Shown: piece by piece, positions 8,024 to 15,116 of the stretch
Numbering within the stretch: position 1 is the first letter of the stretch
Layout: each line of letters starts with the position of its first letter
DNA from: Desulfosarcina ovata subsp. ovata
Lineage (GTDB): Bacteria > Desulfobacterota > Desulfobacteria > Desulfobacterales > Desulfosarcinaceae
Reading direction: 5' to 3'
NCBI RefSeq assembly: GCF_009689005.1
Contig: NZ_AP021879.1
Span: forward strand, 5,427,724 to 5,491,723
DNA length: 64,000 nt
Notes under the pieces: model-generated
What the model was told of the DNA's origin: nothing
Databases searched by the model: none
Seen by the model: the letters and a program-made list of their open reading frames with translations, nothing else
Program-made: the position numbers and the translations under genes

Positions 8024-8757
8024 TTCCGGTGTTTTTTTTCCACAGGTTTTCTACCGGCCCCTTTCTTGCGGGTGCGATCGACAACAATGTCTTGGTCAAT
8101 GAGTTCCCGGCGGCCCTTGGCAACGGTTTGAGGATGCAGCCCCAGCAGATCCGCAATGCGCAGATCACCTCCATGACCCAGTTTTAACGATTCAAGTCCG
8201 GCGAAAAGTCGCCGCTGCTGTTCATCAAGAATGCTGACGAATAAGATAATCGCTGCTTTGACTTCGTCCGAAAAGTCTTCGGTATCCGAAAGCTTGACCC
8301 GACGAGCCAGCAATTGTTGCCTGCGCATAGAAGCATCGGCTGCGCAGTACAGGTAAACGCCGGAGACTTTTTTCCTATCGATTTTGCCTTTTTTTATCAG
8401 ACGTAAAAGCGATTCCTTAACACTAACGGCCAACAGCGCTTCAAGTTCTTTGGCAAAAAAACCTGCTTCCGATCCTGCTATCAAGTGCTCAAGAGTTGAA
8501 AGCAGGTTGCCATGCTGTGAAAAGCATACAGACAAGTGACACCATAGGCCGTTGTCGTCGAACTTGGCGACTTTATCCAGGGTGTAGTATCTGCCCCCAT
8601 GTGAGTAACTTGATCGATACGACAATTGTTTAAGTTTTCTAAAAGCCGTCATATCGACATCGGTGCCGAGCACTGTCTTAATCTCTTTTAACGTGCTGAT
8701 TTTTTGACGTATTAAAAACTGCTCCAGGTCTTTTGATTGATATTTTTGAATGTTCAT
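8020..8757 (-). CDS. ISAzo13-like transposase, N-terminal part with winged-helix-like domain
   Basis: 245 residues. The C-terminal third (LFAGLESLKLGHGGDLRIAD, then LLGLHPQTVAKGRREL) is the helix-turn-helix start found in all ISAzo13 transposases, and GAGRKPVEKK is their linker. The first about 165 residues are an extra domain not present in the standard family: a helical segment, then SSYSHGGRYYTLDKVAKFDD, resembling the wing of a winged-helix DNA-binding domain. The frame ends just after an A8 run and the catalytic part follows in the -1 frame. An 18-bp perfect inverted repeat lies directly before the start codon, suggesting that this domain autoregulates or recognises the element end. Confidence 0.75.
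   Translation of the reverse strand: MNIQKYQSKDLEQFLIRQKISTLKEIKTVLGTDVDMTAFRKLKQLSYRSSYSHGGRYYTLDKVAKFDDNGLWCHLSVCFSQHGNLLSTLEHLIAGSEAGFFAKELEALLAVSVKESLLRLIKKGKIDRKKVSGVYLYCAADASMRRQQLLARRVKLSDTEDFSDEVKAAIILFVSILDEQQRRLFAGLESLKLGHGGDLRIADLLGLHPQTVAKGRRELIDQDIVVDRTRKKGAGRKPVEKKHRK
8032..8039 (-). other. Candidate -1 frameshift site in the ISAzo13-like transposase
   Basis: On the minus strand the zero frame reads GAA AAA AAA CAC; a -1 slip on A AAA AAA continues as ACA CCG GAA GTG ATC into the catalytic part. The two frames overlap by only four bases after the run. Confidence 0.55.
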
Positions 8758-8807
8758 AATGTTATAGTGTCAACTTTAAATTGTTATATAGTTGACACTA
8801 TAACATT
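8758..8807. promoter_or_regulatory. 18-bp perfect inverted repeat before the transposase start (operator or element end)
   Basis: ATGTTATAGTGTCAACT at 8759-8775 is repeated exactly in inverse at 8790-8806, and the outermost pair at 8758/8807 also matches. The arms flank a 14-base AT-rich spacer. It lies immediately upstream of the minus-strand start codon at 8757, so a bound protein would cover the promoter region. It could be an operator for the winged-helix-like part or a subterminal transposase site. Confidence 0.65.
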
Positions 8808-9007
8808 TAAACCGCAGAGCGTCAAACAATCAAAGTCCTGTAACGCACCATATTTTAATAGTTTATTGTCGCAAACAATATTTTTAATAGATATTTGGAT
8901 AAATTTAAAATGTTAGCATATCACCTTAATAGACGAAGTTATTTATAGGCTGTTCCTTAGCTGCTTGACCATTTAAGATATCTTCGTCCGCACAGATCGA
9001 AACCTTT

Positions 9008-9098
9008 ATGGAAGAAAACGAATTGAGTGACCAGAGTGCAGCCGAGCTGCGCAATAAGCTGGGAACCTATTACAACCAGGATTTCAGCACCTCTTATC
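9008..9098 (+). pseudogene. MCP gene, middle piece between two insertions
   Basis: 91 bases encode MEENELSDQSAAELRNKL, then GTYYNQDFSTSY, a typical Cache-domain segment. The left side abuts the second copy of AAACCTTT (9000-9007), and the right side ends in ACCTCTTATC (9089-9098), the target duplication of the IS4-family element. The frame joins exactly to 5370 on the left and 10584 on the right. Confidence 0.88.
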
Positions 9099-10573
9099 CA
9101 ATGTCATAAAGTTAACGACAAGGCTTGTATTGCATGTGATGTTCACGCTTAGAGACCTTGTGCTCACGCTTAAATTTTCGTCCCGGCCTGATAGGCTCTG
9201 TTGCAGCTTTAAATAATTCATGAAGGCTTTGGATCAATTTTAATACAATCTCGGGAGGTCTTTCAAAAAGCAAAAAAAGCGTATCTTTGGATTTTGAAAA
9301 CATTTGCGTCATGTTTAATTGATAATCGTACTTTTTCTCCATGCTTTCGAGTTCTATATCTGCCTGTGCAGGAGAGGCAAGGATCGTAGCAAGATTTTTT
9401 GCGAATACCTTTGCATGAAAGTCTTGATAGACAGACAATTCGGATTCGCCTGAAAAGTTTCCGATTTCAATACGCTCTTTCATAAAAAGGTAATCTGTTT
9501 CTACTGGCCAGCGCTTGTGATACAGGTCTTTGAAAATTTCCTTCGGATATTTTCCCTCATCGGTAAGAGAGGTGATCAAAACTTCAATTTCGCCTGAATC
9601 AAGTTCTATGCGTATTAGGCGCAAGCGAAGCGGCGCTGTGTCCAAGCCCATTTCCGAGCATTCTTTGATGGATTGATGCGAAGCATTTATGTCAACAATA
9701 TCCTGATCAAGGCCGGATTCGATGAAGGATTGAACAATTTTCCATCTTTTTGAAATCCTGGCGCAAAAGTTTCCACCTTGAGAGAGAATGAGGTTAAAAA
9801 CCCAATAAGCTGGATAACCACGGTCCAACAAGAGAAGGTCGTTTGGGAGTAAGTTGAGCATATGATCCCGCAATAGTTCTCTCTCGCCGATGCAGTATGG
9901 TTTTATAAAAGCTTCGATGGTAATTTTATTCAAGACATCAAACATTTGTGAAACACGGGCCATGGGGCACGGAGGGCCGTTCTTGGGCTTCATTATGCCG
10001 AAATGCTTCCGTATTTCTTCGTATTTGAAAAGCTTTAGAGTCGATCCATCTATCGCAAGCAAATTGAAACCATGCCATGTTTTGACGCTTTTGTAATTGT
10101 CATAGAAAAACTCCAGAAGATGGCGGTTGAATTCTATAAAAGTGGACGACTTGAGTTTTTTACGAGCCAAACAAAGCGCCATTTTTGTAACCATTGCAAC
10201 AGGGACATCCAATCTGAATAGCGCCTTATGAAAGTGGTCCAGTTCATCTTGATATGATCCTTTGATGAAGTTAATGAGATAGAGAAAAAGCGTTTGAAAT
10301 GGTAATTTTCTGTTTCGTGTAAAATCTTTTTGGGACTTTTTGTGCCGATTGACAAAGTCCTCTGAGTGAAGAATTTTTTTTAGATAATCAACGGTTTTGG
10401 CACAGGTTTCGGAAAGCAGTCTCCATGCCAACTTTGCTCTGCTTCTTGAAAGTTTTTGACATTATTTTCTCCTTTTGCAATAGGTAATTCGAGACTGAAA
10501 TCGGCCACAATGTAACACCATACCGATGTATATTCAATGGTTTATCGCTTTACTTCTTAACTTTATGACATTG
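9099..10573 (-). mobile_element. IS4-family insertion sequence, 1475 bp
   Basis: Perfect 17-bp terminal inverted repeats, CAATGTCATAAAGTTAA at 9099-9115 and its inverse at 10557-10573. They are flanked by a perfect 10-bp direct repeat ACCTCTTATC (9089-9098 and 10574-10583). It carries one transposase gene on the minus strand. Excision with one repeat copy restores the MCP frame (TSY-REQNNG). Confidence 0.95.
9112..10431 (-). CDS. IS4-family DDE transposase
   Basis: 439 residues. Catalytic features: LLAIDGSTLKLF (first Asp), LLLLDRGYPAYW (second Asp), and the IS4 signature Y-x2-R-x3-E-x6-K as YHKRWPVETDYLFMK. The frame as given begins with TTG at 10431. A better start, ATG at 10462 behind AGGAGAA, lies in another frame. 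It would read MSKTFKKQSK and flow into LAWRLLSETC if one A near 10433 were absent, so this copy may carry a one-base insertion that weakens or kills it. The gene almost fills the element, ending inside its left inverted repeat. Confidence 0.9.
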   Translation of the reverse strand: MAWRLLSETCAKTVDYLKKILHSEDFVNRHKKSQKDFTRNRKLPFQTLFLYLINFIKGSYQDELDHFHKALFRLDVPVAMVTKMALCLARKKLKSSTFIEFNRHLLEFFYDNYKSVKTWHGFNLLAIDGSTLKLFKYEEIRKHFGIMKPKNGPPCPMARVSQMFDVLNKITIEAFIKPYCIGERELLRDHMLNLLPNDLLLLDRGYPAYWVFNLILSQGGNFCARISKRWKIVQSFIESGLDQDIVDINASHQSIKECSEMGLDTAPLRLRLIRIELDSGEIEVLITSLTDEGKYPKEIFKDLYHKRWPVETDYLFMKERIEIGNFSGESELSVYQDFHAKVFAKNLATILASPAQADIELESMEKKYDYQLNMTQMFSKSKDTLFLLFERPPEIVLKLIQSLHELFKAATEPIRPGRKFKREHKVSKREHHMQYKPCR

Positions 10574-10583
10574 ACCTCTTATC

Positions 10584-12517
10584 GGGAACAGAACAACGGG
10601 CAATCGCCAACAGTCAACACCATTATCGGCCAACTCGACAGTAGTACAGTGGCCCTTCAGTACCATTATATCAAGGCGAACCCTCACCCGTTAGGTTCCA
10701 AGGATGCCCTGGATCGTGCAAATGACAGATCCCGGTATAGTCAGCTTCATGCGCAGTACCATCCGATCATTCGAAGCTATCTACAGAAATTCGGCTACTA
10801 CGATATTTTTCTGGTAAACCCGGATACCGGGAAGATAGTTTACTCGGTGTTCAAGGAGCTTGATTTTGCAACATCATTGACCAACGGGCCTTATGCCGGT
10901 ACCCATTTCGGCGAGCTCTTCCGTAAGGCCAATGCCGCCAACTCCGCCGATACGGTAGTCTTCGCCGATTTCAAACAATATTTTCCTTCTTACGAGGCGC
11001 CAGCCGGTTTTGTGGCATCGCCAATATTCAGCGGGGGACGAAAGATCGGTGTCCTGATGTTTCAGTTTCCGATCGATAAATTGAAAAAGATAATGCAGGA
11101 ACGGGCCGGCATGGGCAAAAGCGGTGAGACCTATCTGGTTGGCCAGGATCGGTTGATGCGATCGGATTCCTATTTAGACCCGGAAAACCATTCTGTGATA
11201 GAATCATTTCGTCATCCGGACAAAGGGAAGGTGGATACCGAAGCCTCCCGGGCTGCTTTGGAGGGCAGGACCGAAGAGCAGATCATCATCGACTATAACG
11301 GCAACCCGGTTCTTTCCGCTTATACGCCACTGGAATTCGAAGGCCTGAACTGGGCATTGCTGGCCGAAATCGACGAGGCCGAGGCGTTTGCCGCGATCAA
11401 CGCCCTTCAATGGGTGGCCCTCATCGTCGGCGCTATCGGCATTGCAGCCATCGTTGGCGTCGCCTTGTTCGTGACTCGGGCCATTGTAGGGCCGGTGCAG
11501 GGGGTGGTTGCCAACCTCACCGATCTAGCCGAGGGCGAGGGGGATCTGACTACTCGTTTGTCAGTTGCCACAAAGGATGAAATTGGTGACCTGGCCCAAC
11601 GCTTCAATGAATTTATGGGCAAACTGCACGCCATGATCAAGGATGTCACCACTGGCGTACAGACGTTGTCCTCCTCTTCCACGGAATTGTCGGCGATTTC
11701 CCAGCAGATGTCGGCCAGCGCCGAGCAAACATCGGGCAAATCCGAAACCGTGGCTGCAGCAGCAGAGGAAATGAGTGTCAATATGAGCTCGGTGTCTGCT
11801 GCCATGGAGCAATCCAGCACCAACAGCGGTATGGTGGCTTCGGCCGCCGAAGAGATGACCGCAACCATCAATGAAATAGCGAAAAACGCCGAAAAAGCCA
11901 GGGTGATTTCTGATCAGGCGGTTTCCCAGACCAAAGATGCCGGGGAACGGATGACGACCCTGGGCAAAGCTGCCCAAAGCATCGGCAAAGTCACCGAGGC
12001 GATCACCGAGATTTCCGAACAGACCAATTTATTGGCGCTCAATGCAACCATCGAAGCGGCCCGAGCCGGCGAGGCCGGAAAAGGATTCGCCGTAGTCGCC
12101 AACGAGATCAAGGATTTGGCCAAGCAGACCTCCGACGCTACCTTGGACATCAAACAGCAAATCGAGGGCATCCAGGGATCCACTAATGGCACGATCGAGG
12201 CCATCAATCAGATCGGCACGGTGATTGATACGGTCAATGAAATCGTCGCCACCATCGCGACCGCTGTGGAAGAACAATCCATTTCCACCAAGGAGATCGC
12301 CGAAAACATAGCTCAAATTTCACAGGGTGTCGGCGAAGTTAATGAAAATGTCGCCCAGAGTTCAAGCGTCGCGGGTGAAATCACACAATCGATCGGCGAG
12401 GTCAATCAGTCCGCTGGTGAAATGGCAAGCAGCAGTTCGCAGGTTCGCCTGAGTGCCGAAGACCTCTCCCAACTGGCCGAAAAGCTCAATATTATGGTGA
12501 GGCGGTTTAAAATATAG
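10584..12517 (+). pseudogene. MCP gene, 3' piece (Cache remainder, HAMP, signalling domain)
   Basis: From codon REQNNG onward this encodes most of a Cache domain (ALQYHYIKANPHPLGSKDAL; SYLQKFGYYDIFLVNPDTGK), a second membrane helix (ALIVGAIGIAAIVGVALFV), HAMP, and the full signalling domain with intact hairpin tip EISEQTNLLALNATIEAARA. It ends in RRFKI. With 5098-5370 and 9008-9098 it adds up to 2298 bases, 766 codons including stop, with no other defect. An ATG at 10526 inside the IS4-family end is in frame and would supply a short hydrophobic start (WFIALLLNFM), so a 663-residue truncated receptor could still be made; no good ribosome site precedes it. Confidence 0.9.
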
Positions 12518-12735
12518 ATTTATATCGGAGGTACAAACAACGGCATCGCTTTGAATGACATGTTTCTATAACCGCTCAGATTTTCCCGATTGCTGTAGCC
12601 CTCCGTTCATCAATGCATGCACCGCAGCCCTAAAGTTTGATGCAAAAAAACCTATAATGTAACAAACCTGACAACAATAGTCTTGTTTGCTGACTGCTCT
12701 TAAGCAACTGAAAATTATCGAATAGGGAATTAACC

Positions 12736-14208
12736 ATGGTGTATCGAATTTTGCTGGGTTGTGCGGCGTTCATTTTTTTTATCATGCCAACCCTTTGTAT
12801 CCCGCCGGCTTCGACTTCGGCACAAACGACATTGGAACAACGGGACGGTAAGATCATAAAGACGGCGACACTGGAAGCGTGCATTCAAACAGCGCTTCAA
12901 AACAACCACCGTCGTCCGGCCTCACGCTATGCCGTGAAGATGGCCGAGGCGCAGCACCGCCAAGCCCTTGCCGCGTACTGGCCCCAGGTGAATCTGCAGG
13001 CGGGATATCAGCGTATGGATGAGTCCCAGAATTTCCTTTTCCCCGCCTCGGAGATGGCAATGCCCATGGGGGGCAGCATTCCCGTTACGATTCCGGGAGT
13101 GGGAACGGTTCCCGCCAGTTCATTTTCCGTTCCCGAGCAGGATGTGAAACTGATGGACGAAGACTCCTACAGGGCGTCCCTGGAAGCGACGTGGCTTTTG
13201 TACGACGGGGGAATGCGGAAGGGGTATCGGGAACAGACCGGGGGGCTGGTAAAAGCGATGGAACAGGAATCCCGCCGCACTGACCTGGAAATTGTGGACA
13301 GCGTCAAGCGTTTCTATTATGGCGCGGTGCTGGCGGCGCGGCTGCACCAGATAGGAATGGACACCCTGGCACGGATGGAGGCGACCCTCGATCTCACCGA
13401 GGCGATGTATAAGGAGGGCAGCGGCAGAGTCAAGAAGACCGACTTTCTTGACAACAAGGTGATGGTGGAATCGATTCGCGCCATGGTGGCCCTGCTGGAG
13501 AAAAATGAACTGATGGCCAGGGCCGCGCTGGCGAACACCATGGGGATGTCCTGGAAGGAAAGCGTGATCCCTGTTGATATGGAACTGCCCTATAGGCCTA
13601 TTTCCATGCACCTGGACAGCCTGGTGAGCACTGCCTACCGGTTCAGTCCGGACTGGGCCAAGGTGGATGCCGGTCTTCTGGCCGCCGAAGGTGCTGCGCG
13701 CACCGCCAAAAGCGGATACTTCCCGAAGCTTGCCCTGACCGGGGAATTATTCAAATGGTGGAACGATTATGATGCCGGTATGGCAACCGACCGCAACAAG
13801 GAAGGCTGGAATATCGGTGTCGGGGTTGAATTTCAGCTCTTCAACGGCTTTTTGACCAAGGGCAAGGTGGATGCAGCAAGGGCTCGGATAGCCAAAATCA
13901 AAGCGGAGCAAATTTTGCTCAAGGAAGGAATCGGCCTGCAGATCAAAGACACGTTCCTGGCGCTCAATGCGGCTCAGAAAGCCTACCAGGCCACCCACGA
14001 TGCCATGACCGCGGCATTGGAAAGCCGAGATTTAAATACCCGGGCCTACCGGAACGAACTGGTGGAAACCGAGGACGTCATCACGGCCCAATTGATGGAG
14101 GCGCTGATGTCCGCCCAACATTATAAAACCTGCTACGAGCATGTGGCCCTTCTATCGCAGTTGGACCTTGTGGTCGGGGCTGAAGTACTCAAAACGATTG
14201 AAAAATGA
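12736..14208 (+). CDS. TolC-family outer-membrane channel protein
   Basis: 490 residues with a signal peptide (hydrophobic to about residue 27). The protein has two long alpha-helical repeats with TolC-like hallmarks: TLEACIQTALQNNHR, AAYWPQVNLQAGYQ, then SYRASLEATWLLYDGGMRKG, and in the second half AKSGYFPKLALTGEL and VGVEFQLFNGFLTKGKVDAA. Such proteins form outer-membrane exit ducts for efflux pumps or type I secretion. No pump or adaptor gene is adjacent. Instead its last four bases overlap the start of a binding-protein gene, followed by a kinase and a regulator, so it is the first gene of a signalling operon. Whether it exports something or forms part of a sensor is unknown. Confidence 0.85.
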   Translation: MVYRILLGCAAFIFFIMPTLCIPPASTSAQTTLEQRDGKIIKTATLEACIQTALQNNHRRPASRYAVKMAEAQHRQALAAYWPQVNLQAGYQRMDESQNFLFPASEMAMPMGGSIPVTIPGVGTVPASSFSVPEQDVKLMDEDSYRASLEATWLLYDGGMRKGYREQTGGLVKAMEQESRRTDLEIVDSVKRFYYGAVLAARLHQIGMDTLARMEATLDLTEAMYKEGSGRVKKTDFLDNKVMVESIRAMVALLEKNELMARAALANTMGMSWKESVIPVDMELPYRPISMHLDSLVSTAYRFSPDWAKVDAGLLAAEGAARTAKSGYFPKLALTGELFKWWNDYDAGMATDRNKEGWNIGVGVEFQLFNGFLTKGKVDAARARIAKIKAEQILLKEGIGLQIKDTFLALNAAQKAYQATHDAMTAALESRDLNTRAYRNELVETEDVITAQLMEALMSAQHYKTCYEHVALLSQLDLVVGAEVLKTIEK

Positions 14209-15116
14209 AAATAATAGGCTATCTATTACTGATCTGCATTTTCCTTACCGGGCATGCCCTATGTTCCCAAGGCCAAAATGATGGGACGATTCGCATCGGT
14301 GTGTCTGCCAGCGGGTTTGATAACCTCAATGCCAACGATATCGCCGCAGCGCTCAAAGTCTGGGGAAACACCGTGGGCGGGGAGATGGGCCTGACTCAAG
14401 TCGACGTGCGCCTTTTTCCACGTCATGTTAATGAATTACGCGCGGCCGTGGATGAATACCGGCCGGATGGAATCTCCGTAACCGTACCGGAGTACTTAGA
14501 CATCGGTCTGAAGGTGCCGGAGGTATACATCGCCGCTAACGAAAATGGCCCCGCCATTTCCTATGTTGTCATTGTGGGAAAAGAAACCGGTATTTCGAGC
14601 CCGGAAGATCTTTCCGGGCGCAAGCTGGTGATAGGCAAAGACCGGCGAATGGATCTGGCCCGTCCCTGGTTGCAGACGCTGATGACGGACAAAACTGGAA
14701 AACCGCACCAATCGACATTCCAGACGCCGAAGGTTGTGGAGAATCCTTCGAAGGCAATTCTTCAGGTGTTTTTTCGCCAGGCCGATGCAGCGCTGGTCGT
14801 CTCCGAAGCCTTCGACCTTGCGTGTGAACTCAATCCCCAACTGCGAAAAAAGCTAAGGGTGGTGGCGGAGTCGCCGCCTTTTATTACCGCCCTTTTTGTC
14901 TTCCCCCATAGGGTTGATCGGACTCAAAAAACGAACAAGCTGAAACATGCGATCCTGAATCTGTATTCCAGCCCTAACGGCAGGCAGGTACTGACCGTTT
15001 TTAAGAGCAGCCAGATAAAAAGATATCCCGTATCGGTTCTCGACAGCACGATTCAATTTGTCGAACATTACCGACGCGTGGTGACCGGAACATCGCCATT
15101 GGAGACTCGGCCTTGA
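14205..15116 (+). CDS. PhnD/TauT-like periplasmic substrate-binding protein
   Basis: 303 residues with a signal peptide (residues 1-20, cleavage near ALCSQ). The fold pattern is that of phosphate/phosphonate-type binding proteins: TIRIGVSASGFDN at the N-terminus, AISYVVIVGKETGISSPEDLSGRKLVIG at the hinge, and ADAALVVSEAFDLACELNP in the second lobe. No ABC permease or ATPase is present. ATG 14205 overlaps the TolC stop (ATGA) and its own stop overlaps the kinase start, so it is tightly co-translated with the kinase. Stand-alone PhnD-like proteins coupled to kinases are known as ligand sensors; that role is inferred here. Confidence 0.8.
   Translation: MKIIGYLLLICIFLTGHALCSQGQNDGTIRIGVSASGFDNLNANDIAAALKVWGNTVGGEMGLTQVDVRLFPRHVNELRAAVDEYRPDGISVTVPEYLDIGLKVPEVYIAANENGPAISYVVIVGKETGISSPEDLSGRKLVIGKDRRMDLARPWLQTLMTDKTGKPHQSTFQTPKVVENPSKAILQVFFRQADAALVVSEAFDLACELNPQLRKKLRVVAESPPFITALFVFPHRVDRTQKTNKLKHAILNLYSSPNGRQVLTVFKSSQIKRYPVSVLDSTIQFVEHYRRVVTGTSPLETRP

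Larger units (their letters stand above)
5371..8999. mobile_element. 3.6-kb composite insertion (ISKra4/ISLre2-like element with a nested ISAzo13-like element)
   Basis: The ends are inverted repeats: CGAGCTGTGCGGAC at 5371-5384 and GTCCGCACAGATCG at 8986-8999 (13 of 14 match). They are flanked by the direct repeat AAACCTTT at 5363-5370 and 9000-9007. Removing the element and one repeat restores the MCP reading frame, so these are the true boundaries. Inside, on the plus strand, is a two-part ISKra4/ISLre2-like transposase (5525-7032). On the minus strand is a two-part ISAzo13-like transposase (7019-8757), whose own ends lie somewhere after about 7000 and between about 8807 and 8980 and could not be fixed. 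The ISAzo13-like unit appears to have inserted at or near the 3' end of the first transposase gene. The stretch 8808-8985 is AT-rich and has no gene. Confidence 0.85.

Noticed and set aside
10526..12517. Treating the 663-residue frame as an intact chemoreceptor gene
   Set aside because: Its first 19 codons are IS4-family end sequence and the true 5' parts lie at 5098-5370 and 9008-9098; kept as a pseudogene piece with possible residual expression.
14496..14840. Minus-strand frame inside the PhnD-like gene
   Set aside because: Shadow; no start site or recognisable domain.
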